Counted from the first letter of the stretch, positions 9,435-18,793 are shown. The stretch: DNA of 64,000 nucleotides from Prolixibacter sp. NT017 (GCF_009617875.1 NZ_BLAV01000001.1:4278001-4342000); one strand, 5' to 3'. The notes: generated by a model not told the origin, from the sequence alone. Numbers and translations: made by a program.

Positions 9435-11285
9435 ATGAATAAGTTATATAAATTTCTGATCATCATTGCTGTTGCTCTGGCAGGCTGTAATCCGATGGAA
9501 GATATCAATAACCAGTTGGATCAGCAGAAAGAAGCGCCTACGGCAGAATTTGAATACACCCTCTCGGATGCTGATTATTCAACAATCTCATCTGAAGCTC
9601 TCGCAGTTGCAGCCAACAAAGAAGATTCAACAACGGCTTCATACATCAAATCGAGCCTTTCTCTTCCCGAAGGTTTTGCAGCAGACTATGTACCGGCTGT
9701 TTTGAAAAGCCTGCACCCGGCACTGGGTAAAAACTCGGTGGCCAAGGTAGCCTACAATTTCAACAACGGTCCGAAAGCTTACCTGGCAGAGTACACTGAC
9801 GCAGGAACATATTATCTCCAAAGTTCGGATTATGCAGCAGTGGGGGGAGAAGTAAAGGTAAACCAGTTCTTTTCTCCTTCTTACCCGCCAGAAGAATATC
9901 TTCCAGCTCTGTTGGCCGGAAAATATTCTGATGCAGCGGATGGCACATTGAAAATGGTCACATATAAATATGCGCAATCCGACAATCCGGAAGGGTCGAT
10001 GATGAATATCTTCAAAGAAGACTTCAGTGGATCGCTTGGCGATTTCCAAACGTTTAGTGTCGCCGGTGACCAGAGTTGGTATGCCGCCTCATATAGCTCA
10101 GATGAGTATGCAAAAATGTCGGGATATTCAGGAGGGGCTCAAGTCAATGAAGACTGGCTGGTTTCACCTGCTATTGACTTGAGCGACTATGCTTCCCCAA
10201 ATATGCAGATAACACAAGCCATCAATTATCTCAACGATCAGTGGGATCAGATCAGTGTATTGGTTTCTACTGATTACAATGGTACCGACATCTCTACTGC
10301 AACTTGGAATAAAATCAATATATCCACTTTACCTACGGGAAGCAACTGGGATTTTGTTACTTCTGAACGTGTTAGTCTTTCTGACTACGCAGGACAAACC
10401 ATCTATATTGCTCTGAAATATACCTCATCCGATACCAACGCAGCGACATGGGAAGTTGATCAGTTGGTTGTGTCCGGAATTCAGCCGAAAGTGAGCTTCA
10501 TGAGTGACTTTTACCAACTGAATGACGGAACCTGGGCCAAAGATCAAGGCGCATATGTGGTGAATCCCGATGATTATGACGCAATGGGCGCACCGGGTAA
10601 ATACAACAACTTCTCCAGCTCCGATAACCCGGATGACTACCTGCCTCAGCTCCTGTCGATAAAATATCCGTATGCTCAGGATGGTGATAAACTGGCTGTT
10701 GTTTATAAATACTACTCTGGTGGCACCTCGACCCGCGCTGATGAATACAGTTTCAGCATGAATGAATGGACCAAGTATGATCCGATTGAAGTTAAAACTG
10801 ACCAGTTCATCAACGTTGGCTCCAAGTGGATCTTTGACCCGACCGTTAAATTCACCATGTCGTCAGCCGACTATCAACTCGTCGTTGATGCAGTAAAAGC
10901 CAATCCGGACACCAAGAATCTGGTTGACAGCTACGGAACAGGCGAGTTCTACTATGGTGCAAACTCTCATTATAATAACTTCGACCTCCGTATTGTCAAG
11001 CGTACTACCGGAGATTTTACTCAATCTGAATATGCTGATCTTTCGGAAGAAGATGCAAGTGCTTTGATTATGCAGCGCGTTGCTGAAGGCGTTGCAGTCA
11101 TGTTGAAAGCGAAATTCCCAAATGCTGTCGCTCAGGTAAGTGGTGTGGATGTCATGTACATTGTCACTTTCAGCTCTTATGAAAATGACGGTAGTTATGG
11201 TAAATACACCGTAACTTTTCAGTGCACCAAGTCAGGACCCGACCCAAGTTTCGAACTGGTTGAAGGACCAACTCCTGTCGAATAA
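9435..11285 (+). CDS. Surface lipoprotein with a choice-of-anchor-J-like domain
   Basis: The protein begins with a lipoprotein signal peptide (LIIIAVALAGC); the lipid cysteine is residue 18 from the ATG at 9435. A GTG at 9417 is in frame but would add six residues before a normal signal peptide, so I prefer the ATG. A central segment (about residues 200-345, from FKEDFSGSLGDF to WEVDQLVVSG) looks like the jelly-roll choice-of-anchor-J/DUF5017 type. It is flanked by two copies of a related module ending in EYLPALLAGKY and DYLPQLLSIKY, each followed by a (V)YKY strand. The C-terminus (about 460-615) is unassigned. It follows the TonB receptor and shares its terminator, so the pair probably forms one outer-membrane uptake unit. 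The ligand is unknown. Confidence 0.8.
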   Translation: MNKLYKFLIIIAVALAGCNPMEDINNQLDQQKEAPTAEFEYTLSDADYSTISSEALAVAANKEDSTTASYIKSSLSLPEGFAADYVPAVLKSLHPALGKNSVAKVAYNFNNGPKAYLAEYTDAGTYYLQSSDYAAVGGEVKVNQFFSPSYPPEEYLPALLAGKYSDAADGTLKMVTYKYAQSDNPEGSMMNIFKEDFSGSLGDFQTFSVAGDQSWYAASYSSDEYAKMSGYSGGAQVNEDWLVSPAIDLSDYASPNMQITQAINYLNDQWDQISVLVSTDYNGTDISTATWNKINISTLPTGSNWDFVTSERVSLSDYAGQTIYIALKYTSSDTNAATWEVDQLVVSGIQPKVSFMSDFYQLNDGTWAKDQGAYVVNPDDYDAMGAPGKYNNFSSSDNPDDYLPQLLSIKYPYAQDGDKLAVVYKYYSGGTSTRADEYSFSMNEWTKYDPIEVKTDQFINVGSKWIFDPTVKFTMSSADYQLVVDAVKANPDTKNLVDSYGTGEFYYGANSHYNNFDLRIVKRTTGDFTQSEYADLSEEDASALIMQRVAEGVAVMLKAKFPNAVAQVSGVDVMYIVTFSSYENDGSYGKYTVTFQCTKSGPDPSFELVEGPTPVE

Positions 11286-11311
11286 ATCCGATTAAAATAC
11301 ACTTCATTAAG

Positions 11312-11334
11312 AGGGGGCATTTGCCCCCTTTTTT
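11312..11334 (+). terminator. Intrinsic terminator of the TonB receptor/lipoprotein operon
   Basis: GGGGGC (11313-11318) pairs with GCCCCC (11323-11328) across a 4-nt loop and is followed by six T. Confidence 0.92.
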
Positions 11335-11420
11335 CATACCCATACCTCCAATATGGTTTAAGCGAATGTTATGGTTTGGTTTAATCTTTCAGACTCAAAA
11401 TAGTACACGGATTTAATTCC

Positions 11421-11428
11421 TATATTTG
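11421..11428 (+). promoter_or_regulatory. Promoter -7 box for typA
   Basis: TATATTTG is a perfect TAnnTTTG match 19 bp before the ATG at 11447. It overlaps an in-frame TTG at 11426 and so rules that codon out as the start. The implied leader is only about 12 nt. Confidence 0.6.
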
Positions 11429-11446
11429 CCGACTAAATTTTTGAAG

Positions 11447-13246
11447 ATGCAGAACATTCGCAATATTGCCATTATTGCCCACGTCGACCACGGAAAAACG
11501 ACACTGGTTGACAAGATGATACTTCATTCGAAGATCTTTCGTGATAACCAAAAACCGGGCGAACTGATCCTCGATAGCAACGATTTGGAACGGGAACGGG
11601 GAATTACCATCCTGTCAAAAAACGTTTCTGTTGTTTATAAGGATATTAAAATCAACATCATCGATACGCCTGGTCACTCCGATTTTGGAGGCGAAGTAGA
11701 GCGTGTACTGAACATGGCCGATGGTGTGTTGTTGCTGGTAGATGCCTTTGAGGGAACCATGCCGCAAACCCGCTTCGTATTGCAGAAAGCCATTCAGCTG
11801 GGGCTCAAACCCATCGTTGTCATTAACAAGGTCGACAAGCCCAACTGCCGTCCGGAAGAAGTTCAGGAAGAGGTTTTCGACCTGATGTTCTCGCTTGACG
11901 CGACAGAAAAACAGCTGGATTTCCCAACCGTATACGGGTCTGCCAAACAGGGCTGGATGAGTACCGATTGGAAAGAGAAAACCGACGATATTATTCCTTT
12001 GCTTGACGCGATTGTAGAGCATATCCCTGCTCCCATCGAAAACAAAGGAACTCCGCAGATGCTTATTACCTCGCTCGATTACTCCAAGTATGTCGGACGA
12101 ATTGCCATTGGCCGGGTCAACCGGGGCGAGCTGAAAGAAGGCATGAATGTTTCGCTGGTGAAGCGTGATGGTAAAGTTATCCGGACGAAAATCAAAGAAC
12201 TGCAAACCTTTACCGGCCTTGGTCGTGAAAAAGTGGAGACGGTTCAAAACGGCGATATTTGTGCCCTTGTCGGAATTGACGGTTTCGATATTGGCGATAC
12301 GGTTTGTGATTTCGAAAACCCGGAGCCACTCGACCCGATTGCAGTCGACGAGCCGACCATGAGTATGTTATTCACCATCAACAACTCACCTTTCTTTGGT
12401 AAAGAAGGAAAATTTGTCACCAGCCGCCACATCCACGACCGGTTGATGCAGGAGCTGGAAAAGAATTTGGCACTGCGTGTCGAAACCACCGAATCGGCTG
12501 ATGCATGGAACGTGCACGGACGAGGCGTATTGCACCTGTCGGTTTTGATTGAAACCATGCGCCGCGAAGGATACGAGCTCCAGGTTGGGCAGCCTCAGGT
12601 TCTCTTCCGTGAAATCGGCGGAGAGAAACACGAACCTGTCGAATTGCTGCACATCGACCTTCCGGAAGAGATGAGCGGAACTGCTGTGGATATGGTTACC
12701 CGCCGTAAAGGAGAAATGATGAACATGGAACGCAAAGGCGATCGTATTCACCTCGAATTCGAGATTCCTTCCCGTGGTATCATCGGTCTGCGTACCGGCA
12801 TGCTGACAGCCACCCAGGGAGAAGCAGTGATGTCGCACCGTTTCCATAAATATGACCTGTTTAAAGGCCCTATCGAAACACGACTGAACGGTTCATTAAT
12901 TGCCATGGAAACCGGAACCGCTTTCGCTTACGCGTTGAATAAACTGCAGGATCGCGGACGTTTCTTTATCGACCCACAGGAAGAGATTTATGCCGGACAG
13001 GTTGTTGGTGAGAACAGCCGCGAAGGTGATTTGGTCCTCAACGTAACCAAATCGAAAAAGCTGACCAACATGCGCGCATCGGGTTCCGACGACAAAGTGC
13101 GTCTGGCACCGCCCATCCGTTTCAGCCTCGAAGAAGCCCTCGAATACATTCAGAAAGATGAGTATGTAGAGGTAACGCCAAAATCCATTCGTCTTCGTAA
13201 AATCCTCTTGGATGAAAACGAACGGAAACGCGCTTCGAAGAAATAA
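11447..13246 (+). CDS. typA: Translational GTPase TypA/BipA
   Basis: TypA is a ribosome-binding GTPase of the EF-G family that helps 50S assembly and growth under stress. The N-terminal G domain shows the P-loop AHVDHGKTT (about residues 11-19), switch I RERGITI, DTPGH and NKVD. Domain II, the EF-G-like domains III and V, and the TypA-specific C-terminal region (ending [10 protein letters not shown]) follow in the usual order. The length of 599 residues is normal for TypA. The start is the ATG at 11447 ([16 protein letters not shown]). It is a single-gene unit with its own promoter box and terminator. Confidence 0.97.
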   Translation: MQNIRNIAIIAHVDHGKTTLVDKMILHSKIFRDNQKPGELILDSNDLERERGITILSKNVSVVYKDIKINIIDTPGHSDFGGEVERVLNMADGVLLLVDAFEGTMPQTRFVLQKAIQLGLKPIVVINKVDKPNCRPEEVQEEVFDLMFSLDATEKQLDFPTVYGSAKQGWMSTDWKEKTDDIIPLLDAIVEHIPAPIENKGTPQMLITSLDYSKYVGRIAIGRVNRGELKEGMNVSLVKRDGKVIRTKIKELQTFTGLGREKVETVQNGDICALVGIDGFDIGDTVCDFENPEPLDPIAVDEPTMSMLFTINNSPFFGKEGKFVTSRHIHDRLMQELEKNLALRVETTESADAWNVHGRGVLHLSVLIETMRREGYELQVGQPQVLFREIGGEKHEPVELLHIDLPEEMSGTAVDMVTRRKGEMMNMERKGDRIHLEFEIPSRGIIGLRTGMLTATQGEAVMSHRFHKYDLFKGPIETRLNGSLIAMETGTAFAYALNKLQDRGRFFIDPQEEIYAGQVVGENSREGDLVLNVTKSKKLTNMRASGSDDKVRLAPPIRFSLEEALEYIQKDEYVEVTPKSIRLRKILLDENERKRASKK

Positions 13247-13267
13247 ATTCATCAAAAATATATCAGG

Positions 13268-13298
13268 AACCACTCCAAAACCGGAGTGGTTTTTTTTA
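13268..13298 (+). terminator. Intrinsic terminator of typA
   Basis: AACCACTCC (13268-13276) pairs perfectly with GGAGTGGTT (13283-13291) across a 6-nt loop, followed by a run of T. Confidence 0.93.
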
Positions 13299-13566
13299 TG
13301 TCTTTACTTTTTGTCGACGACTTTATTTCGCAATATTTCAGAATTTCATGAATTGCTTTGTCGACTTTTTTACCACCTGAAAGAAATAATTGCTTCCCCA
13401 TATTTTATAAACTGTCTAGCCTCAGCTGTGTAAAATATTTACGATTTGAAAGTTTGCCTTTACATTCTGAAAATCCTCAAAAGAATAAATGGCGTTTATT
13501 AGCATCATCTAAGAAAAGAATAATTGTAACAGTAAGCCCAATTAGATAACCAATCTTGAAACCCCA

Positions 13567-13612
13567 AAAGGCTGCCTCCGGACTATTTTTCGGCAGGCAG
13601 CCTTTCGTTTTT
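13567..13612. terminator. Orphan terminator-like hairpin
   Basis: AAAGGCTGCCT (13567-13577) pairs with AGGCAGCCTTT (13595-13605) over 11 bp across a 17-nt loop, followed on the plus strand by CGTTTTT. No coding region ends nearby, so it may close a small RNA or an untranslated transcript beginning in 13300-13560. Confidence 0.55.
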
Positions 13613-13798
13613 CCTTCCGGAAGAAGCCACAATTTTCAAAATGAGCTGAATTTTTCGGTTTATCTCAAAAAAAATCTGGCAAAAATCTCATTCTCACAAA
13701 CTGCCAGTCTCTCTTTTAAATTAAAGGGTTTTAGACTTCTATCAACTTTGTCTCACCTCAAAAAATAAATCTTTTTCGGAAAAATATACTACTTTGCA

Positions 13799-13830
13799 TT
13801 GCATGGTACCATTCTTTGTTCATATATTTG
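13799..13830 (+). promoter_or_regulatory. Promoter for the lipoprotein-padR-pspC operon
   Basis: A perfect -7 box TATATTTG lies at 13823-13830, with TTG at 13799-13801 as a -33 candidate 21 nt upstream. Transcription would start near 13837, about 50 nt before the ATG at 13886. Confidence 0.6.
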
Positions 13831-13885
13831 CATTACATACTTCAATGCCTTAAAAGGTATTTTTGAGAATGTAAATCAAAAAACG

Positions 13886-14341
13886 ATGAAACGAATAGGA
13901 AATCACATCACGGTAACCCTGGCACTGGCAGCAATGCTGTTTTTAAATTCCTGCACACCAACTGCCGGCTTTCACCCCGCTTCCCTGCTGGTTGGAGAAG
14001 GTTCAAAGAGCACGGTGATTTCAACTGTTCTATTGAGACTTCCCGGAAAATTGGTCGATGCAACTGTCACCGAAATGGAAGCTCATTTCATGAAGAATAA
14101 ACAGAAACATAAAAAAGAAGTCAAGCAGAACGCTTCCGAAAAAGTGTTAAGCCTTCCGATACATACCCGGATTGCTAACCCCATTCCGTTAAAGAAAGAC
14201 AACAAAACACTCAAAGACACAAAAGCATCAAATAACAATAGCCATACAAGTACTAGTGGAACTACCAAGCTGAAAAACAGCAACGAACCGAACCCGGACA
14301 CCAAACCCCAGGACGCCCCGGTTAGTTGCCAGCTGATGTAG
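13886..14341 (+). CDS. Small putative lipoprotein, function unknown
   Basis: I do not recognise a family. The ATG at 13886 begins MKRIGNHITV and leads into a hydrophobic stretch ending LFLNSC, a plausible lipobox with the cysteine at about residue 23. An upstream in-frame ATG at 13802 would bury this signal inside the chain and lies before the promoter box, so I reject it. The mature protein is about 130 residues. Its second half is low-complexity, rich in Lys, Asn, Thr and Ser, and probably disordered. The stop is 18 bp before padR and the two look co-transcribed, so it may be an envelope component of the PspC-type stress operon. That role is inferred from position only. Confidence 0.6.
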   Translation: MKRIGNHITVTLALAAMLFLNSCTPTAGFHPASLLVGEGSKSTVISTVLLRLPGKLVDATVTEMEAHFMKNKQKHKKEVKQNASEKVLSLPIHTRIANPIPLKKDNKTLKDTKASNNNSHTSTSGTTKLKNSNEPNPDTKPQDAPVSCQLM

Positions 14342-14359
14342 ATAAAGAAAGGGATCGCA

Positions 14360-14686
14360 ATGAAACTGGAAAATACAAAAGCACAAATGCGCAAAGGAGT
14401 ATTGGAGTACTGCATTCTCCTGATACTCTCCAAGCGCCCATCCTATGCTTCCGACATCATCGGGGAGATGAAGTCGGCTCGCATGATTGTGGTGGAAGGC
14501 ACCCTTTATCCGCTGCTCACGCGGCTGAAAAATGCCGGTCTGCTCGGATATCGCTGGGAGGAGTCGTCACAGGGACCTCCCCGGAAATACTACGAATTAA
14601 CCGAAAACGGCAGCCAATTCCTCTCCGAACTGGAAGGCTCGTGGCAGGAACTGGTCGGAGCTGTCGCTGAAATCAAAAACAGTTAA
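14360..14686 (+). CDS. PadR-family transcriptional regulator
   Basis: A 108-residue winged-helix protein. The conserved PadR core is clear: KGVLEYCILLIL at the start, Y-A-S-D-I at helix 2, VEGTLYPLLTRLKNAGLL as the recognition helix, and GPPRKYYELTENG as the beta-wing. PadR proteins are usually ligand-responsive repressors of the genes beside them. Here it sits directly before two PspC-domain genes, a frequent arrangement in Bacteroidota where PadR and a PspC-domain protein are encoded together. The gene overlaps nothing and is followed after 32 bp by the large PspC gene, so autoregulation of this operon is likely but not shown. Confidence 0.93.
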   Translation: MKLENTKAQMRKGVLEYCILLILSKRPSYASDIIGEMKSARMIVVEGTLYPLLTRLKNAGLLGYRWEESSQGPPRKYYELTENGSQFLSELEGSWQELVGAVAEIKNS

Positions 14687-14718
14687 CTGGAATCGCCCGA
14701 AACACAAAAACATTGGAC

Positions 14719-16281
14719 ATGAAAAGAACACTAACCATCAATATCAGCGGAACCGTTTTTCACATCGATGAAGATGCTTACGATAAGTTACAGGCTTATC
14801 TTCTCGACATCAACCGGTACTTCGGTTCCGATCCGGAAGGAAGAGAAATCATTATGGACATTGAAGCCCGTATAGCTGAACTCTTCCAGGAAAAGACAAA
14901 ATCCGACGGCAATGTGGTCACCATTCAACATGTAGAAGAGGTAATCGAGGTGATGGGCCGGCCATCCGATTTTGCCGTTGAAGAAGAAGAGGAAGAACCA
15001 ACAGAACACAAGAAGCGCACTTTCCGGACAGGAAAAAGGCTCTACCGTGACCCGGAACACCAGGTAATCGGAGGTGTCTGTGGCGGATTAGGTGCCTATT
15101 TCAATCTTGACCCGGTGATTTTCCGTCTGGCGTTCGTTCTGCTTTTCCTCGTCTCGCACGGAATCATCCTGTTGCTTTACCTGATTTTCTGGATCGTTGT
15201 CCCAAAGGCCATCACCACTTCGCAACGCCTTGAGATGCGGGGTGAGGACGTCAACATCGACAACATCAAAAAGACCATCAAGGATGAGTTTCAGGACGTA
15301 AAAAAAAATTATCAAAAGTTCCGAAATTCCCCTTCGTACGAGCGCGGGCGGGACAAAATAAATGAAGCAGGTAGTGTGTTGGGTTCCGTTCTGCGCGTGA
15401 TACTCAAAGTCATCGTCATTATTATTGGCGTTGCCCTGATTATCGGCGGCTTACTCACCATTATTGGATTAGTCGGTTCGTTATTCATCTCGAATACTTT
15501 CCTGGGAATTGTTCCGTGGGGTAGTCATGTGGTTCCGAATTTCTTTCACTTCTATGTGGGAACCGACACGTTGAACTGGCTGATGATCTCCGTTGCCGCC
15601 CTGGTTGGAATTCCACTGCTGGCACTGATTTACCTCGGCACCAAACTGGTTTTCCGTTACAAATCGAATAATGCAGCAGTTGGCCTCTCCGCCTTCGCGC
15701 TCTGGATTATTGCTTTAATGATTTTACTGGGGACCGGCATTAGCAAAGTCAACTACTTCAAACGTCAGGGAACGTATACACAACGTCGCGAAATAACAAC
15801 AAAAGCCGATACACTGTACCTGAAGCTGGCTCCGGATGAGTACCGCGATTACATCGACAATGATATTCAATTTGACGATATGCGCATTGCCTCGCTCAAC
15901 GGACGTACTGTACTGGTAGGCCACCCGACCTTTGATATTGAGTCGACTTCCGGTACAGAACCGGAACTGATTATCCGTTCGAAGGCCCGCGGGAAGACCA
16001 TCGACATGGCACAGGACAATGCGGAAGATGCTAATTACAAGATTGTCATCAAAGATTCGCTGGTCAACTTCTCACCCTGGTTCGAAATTGCAGAAGGAAA
16101 ACAGTGGCGTGACCAGGAAGTACATGTCATTCTTCGTCTTCCGGTAGGAAAGACCGTTTATCTCGGCGACAGAATGGTTAAAATAATCAATGACATCGAA
16201 AATACTACCAATACCTGGGATGGCGACATGGTCGGAAAATACTGGACCATGACACCTCAGGGGCTTTCAATGGCAAAATAA
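14719..16281 (+). CDS. PspC-domain envelope stress protein (large)
   Basis: A 520-residue inner-membrane protein. Residues 1-100 form a cytoplasmic region beginning KRTLTINISGTVFHIDEDAYDKL, a segment common to Bacteroidota PspC proteins. The PspC domain follows (about 115-175: LYRDPEHQVIGGVCGGLGAYF and a hydrophobic helix). A charged linker (about 180-225) leads to further transmembrane segments near 232-265, 290-315 and 325-345. The last 170 residues are probably periplasmic and beta-rich. The start is the ATG at 14719, since an in-frame TTG at 14713 adds only two residues. It is operonic with padR upstream and DUF4252 and a second PspC gene downstream, which suggests a membrane-stress module. 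Confidence 0.88.
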   Translation: MKRTLTINISGTVFHIDEDAYDKLQAYLLDINRYFGSDPEGREIIMDIEARIAELFQEKTKSDGNVVTIQHVEEVIEVMGRPSDFAVEEEEEEPTEHKKRTFRTGKRLYRDPEHQVIGGVCGGLGAYFNLDPVIFRLAFVLLFLVSHGIILLLYLIFWIVVPKAITTSQRLEMRGEDVNIDNIKKTIKDEFQDVKKNYQKFRNSPSYERGRDKINEAGSVLGSVLRVILKVIVIIIGVALIIGGLLTIIGLVGSLFISNTFLGIVPWGSHVVPNFFHFYVGTDTLNWLMISVAALVGIPLLALIYLGTKLVFRYKSNNAAVGLSAFALWIIALMILLGTGISKVNYFKRQGTYTQRREITTKADTLYLKLAPDEYRDYIDNDIQFDDMRIASLNGRTVLVGHPTFDIESTSGTEPELIIRSKARGKTIDMAQDNAEDANYKIVIKDSLVNFSPWFEIAEGKQWRDQEVHVILRLPVGKTVYLGDRMVKIINDIENTTNTWDGDMVGKYWTMTPQGLSMAK

Positions 16282-16326
16282 ACGGTTTGCCGGACACCAT
16301 AATTCATCCATAAAAACGAAACCGAG

Positions 16327-16830
16327 ATGAGTTTGATTTATAAAATCGGAATTATGATTGCGCTGTTGCTGACCTCACTGGTCTCCAACGGGCAAAGTAA
16401 ATCGTACCGGATTTACAGCGAATTTGACCAACAGGACGGCTTCTCCTGGTTCTCTGTATCGAAGAGTATGCTCGATGTGGTAGACCTGACGCTGAACGAC
16501 GAAAACAAAAAAGTAACCGGCGATTTGAAAGAGATCCGGATCATGGTTTTCAATCCGAAGAAAACGCAGTTGCATAAAGATTTCTACCGGATGATGAACC
16601 ACAAGCTATCGCGGATGCGCTACAAAAAGGCAGAACCCGAAGACAGCGATCCGTCCGATAATGTTGCGTTCTGGATTAAAGGCAACAAGCGTAAAGTGCG
16701 CGAATGCCACATTGTGATTGGAAATGATAATCCGAATGGATTGAACTGCCTCATCTCTTTTTATGGTGACATGGATGTCCGCAACCTCGATGAGTTGAAA
16801 TCAATCGGCGAAAGCCAGATAGATCTTTAA
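16327..16830 (+). CDS. DUF4252 domain protein, exported
   Basis: A 167-residue protein with a signal peptide (about 1-22, ending LVSNGQ). The rest matches the DUF4252 pattern: an N-terminal helix, a strand-helix-strand core with IRIMVFNPKK and HKDFYRMMNHKLSRMRY, and a C-terminal LISFYGDMDVRNLDEL segment resembling the family's GDIDL strand. Its biochemical role is unknown. In Bacteroidota such genes are often found beside ECF sigma or stress operons. Here it lies between two PspC-domain genes with gaps of 45 and 21 bp, so it is probably a periplasmic part of the same module. Confidence 0.82.
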   Translation: MSLIYKIGIMIALLLTSLVSNGQSKSYRIYSEFDQQDGFSWFSVSKSMLDVVDLTLNDENKKVTGDLKEIRIMVFNPKKTQLHKDFYRMMNHKLSRMRYKKAEPEDSDPSDNVAFWIKGNKRKVRECHIVIGNDNPNGLNCLISFYGDMDVRNLDELKSIGESQIDL

Positions 16831-16851
16831 CCAACAAAATTTTAGTTAGCT

Positions 16852-17061
16852 ATGCAGAAAAGATTAACCCGTTCGTATCACAAAAGCCTGCTTGGCGTAT
16901 GCGGCGGCATCTCCGAATATTTGAATCCACAAATGGACCCGGTATTCGTGCGAATAGCGTGGGTCGTATTATCATTTATAAATCCGCTGATGGTAGTGCT
17001 CTATTTCGTGCTGGCCATCATTATGCCCGAACCTGACTATCGTTATCATAGCGGGTACTAG
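16852..17061 (+). CDS. Short PspC-domain protein
   Basis: A 69-residue membrane protein that consists of little more than a PspC domain: KRLTRSYHKSLLGVCGGISEY followed by two hydrophobic stretches (about 30-43 and 46-59). It resembles the PspC domain of the large protein two genes upstream. In enterobacteria PspC works with PspB at the inner membrane during envelope stress; no PspA or PspB is present here, as is usual in Bacteroidota. It is the last gene of the operon and is followed by a strong terminator. Confidence 0.9.
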   Translation: MQKRLTRSYHKSLLGVCGGISEYLNPQMDPVFVRIAWVVLSFINPLMVVLYFVLAIIMPEPDYRYHSGY

Positions 17062-17084
17062 TCAGGCTTTCGGGCAACCCTTTG

Positions 17085-17120
17085 AAGAGGCAGTTTTTCG
17101 AATGCACTGCCTCTTTTTTT
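17085..17120 (+). terminator. Intrinsic terminator of the padR-pspC operon
   Basis: A 10-bp stem AAGAGGCAGT (17085-17094) pairs with ACTGCCTCTT (17106-17115) across an 11-nt loop, followed by a T run. Confidence 0.92.
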
Positions 17121-17227
17121 GTTTTCTAACTTCCGCATCTGAGCGCTCCCTCGCATATTTATATCCTCAAACCGGATAACCGCTGGTTCCATTTTCAATT
17201 TTAACACTTTATCCGTTGTAATTTTCC

Positions 17228-17235
17228 TAAGTTTG
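17228..17235 (+). promoter_or_regulatory. Promoter -7 box for the DRGH nuclease gene
   Basis: TAAGTTTG is a perfect TAnnTTTG match 66 bp before the ATG. No good -33 box is seen. Confidence 0.5.
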
Positions 17236-17301
17236 GACCTACCAATCATTAACTGACAGAAAACTCCCCCATTTCAGCGAGTTTTAGAGGATTTTTATGA
17301 T

Positions 17302-18768
17302 ATGAAGAAACTACCGACAAATCTGCAGCGATGGCTTTTCATGGCCTTCGTCATCCTGGCCATTGCCAGCTGTTCTAAAAACGACGTTCCGGGTACATCA
17401 CCCGATAACAATCAAACCGGAACGGATTCCGGTTCCGGCAACAACAGCGAGCCGTTTTCATTAACCGAAACCTTCGAAAAAGGAGAAAAAACAGCTTATG
17501 CTGTCGGAAACGTTACGCTGAGCACCGGAAGTTGGTACTTTGATGACGCTTTGCTAGGAAATCTTTCCAGCGATGCCAAAGACGGGAACCAATCGGTGCG
17601 GTTGCGCAACGGAAGCGTTGCGATGAATTTTGACATCAACGGTGTGCAAATGCTTTATGTAAAGCACGCGAAATTCGGCAACGACGGTAATTCCACCTGG
17701 AAACTCATGCTTTCCGACGACGGTGGTTCGACATACACCCAAATCGGGAGCGATATCTCCGAAACGTCCACCACGCTGAAAACCGACTCGTTCAGTATCA
17801 GCGATACACTGGCGGTTCGGTTCAAAATTCAGAAAACCGGCGATACACGAATAAATCTCGATGACATTACCTTCAAAGGAATAGGCGACCCGGGCGTTTC
17901 TGTTTCCGAGCCCGATACCACCTCTACCGGTGGCGGCGGCGGTTCCACTTCCGATGCTGCCGAACCAAGGGATGTGACCGTTGGAACCGATGCACCTCCG
18001 GCATCAGGAGACAACAGCAACCTGCTGCTGGGAAATCCGTCGGATGCCGTGAATTCCATCGTTTCGAAAGACAATTACCTCATCGATATGGGCTATTATA
18101 CCGAGTCGTACAGTGCGAGCCGGGCCGAGCCCAACTGGGTGAGCTGGCACCTCGATGCTTCGAATATTTCCCACGCGGTGAGCCGGCAGGACAATTTCGC
18201 TGCATGGGCCGATTTGCCCTCCGACTGGTTCCAGGTGCAGGATAACAGCTACCACGGAAGCGGATTCGACCGGGGACACAACTGCCCTTCGGCTGACCGG
18301 ACCAGCTCAGTTGACGCCAATTCAGCCACCTTCCTGATGACCAATATGATTCCACAGGCTCCCAACAACAACCAGCACACGTGGGCCGATTTAGAAAATT
18401 ACCTGCGCGATGAAGTCAGGAATAAGGGCTACGAAATCTACATCATCATGGGGTCGTATGGAGAAGGCGGAACTGGCTACTACGGCACTACGGTTAACAC
18501 CATCGATAACGGGAATATTGCCGTGCCGTCCCATATCTGGAAAATAGCCGTCATGCTCAAAACAGGAGACAACGATTTAAGCCGGATTGATTCCACCACC
18601 ACGGTTCTGGCCGTGAATACACCCAACACAAACAACATCGATGCGGATTGGACCCAATACATTGTTACCGTTAGGGATATTGAAAAGGCCACCGGATACA
18701 ACTTCCTGTCGGAGTTGCCACAATCGGTGCAGGACGCCATCGAAACAAAAACTTATTCGGTCAATTAG
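17302..18768 (+). CDS. Lipoprotein DNA/RNA non-specific endonuclease (NUC1/DRGH family)
   Basis: A 488-residue secreted nuclease. The signal peptide ends AIASC, so Cys24 should be lipidated and the protein anchored to the outer membrane. Residues 25-50 are a Ser/Gly/Asn linker. Residues 52-193 form a beta-rich jelly-roll-like module (from SLTETFEKG to NLDDITFKG), followed by a Gly/Ser/Thr linker (about 200-240). The catalytic domain spans about 245-485: DRGH at 323-326 carries the general-base histidine, and the TNMIPQAPNNNQHTWADLE segment carries the metal-binding asparagine. These nucleases cut DNA and RNA with Mg2+. A likely role is scavenging extracellular nucleic acid; a toxin role is less likely because no immunity gene is adjacent. 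It is transcribed alone, with its own promoter and terminator. Confidence 0.9.
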   Translation: MKKLPTNLQRWLFMAFVILAIASCSKNDVPGTSPDNNQTGTDSGSGNNSEPFSLTETFEKGEKTAYAVGNVTLSTGSWYFDDALLGNLSSDAKDGNQSVRLRNGSVAMNFDINGVQMLYVKHAKFGNDGNSTWKLMLSDDGGSTYTQIGSDISETSTTLKTDSFSISDTLAVRFKIQKTGDTRINLDDITFKGIGDPGVSVSEPDTTSTGGGGGSTSDAAEPRDVTVGTDAPPASGDNSNLLLGNPSDAVNSIVSKDNYLIDMGYYTESYSASRAEPNWVSWHLDASNISHAVSRQDNFAAWADLPSDWFQVQDNSYHGSGFDRGHNCPSADRTSSVDANSATFLMTNMIPQAPNNNQHTWADLENYLRDEVRNKGYEIYIIMGSYGEGGTGYYGTTVNTIDNGNIAVPSHIWKIAVMLKTGDNDLSRIDSTTTVLAVNTPNTNNIDADWTQYIVTVRDIEKATGYNFLSELPQSVQDAIETKTYSVN

Positions 18769-18793
18769 CAGTTGACGAGCAAAATATTGAACG

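Larger units (their letters stand above)
13299..13885. other. Intergenic region with an orphan hairpin
   Basis: About 590 bp without a recognisable protein gene. It holds an 11-bp hairpin at 13567-13605 that looks like a terminator but has no gene upstream of it, and the promoter of the 13886 gene near its right end. The short frames present (60-73 codons) have no start context or family features. Confidence 0.5.

Noticed and set aside
3148..11285. A SusCD-type polysaccharide utilisation locus
   Set aside because: There is no SusD homologue, no glycoside hydrolase and no matching regulator; the lipoprotein has a different architecture.
11421..11446. TTG start at 11426 for typA
   Set aside because: It lies within the -7 box, so it would not be transcribed; the ATG at 11447 gives the standard TypA N-terminus.
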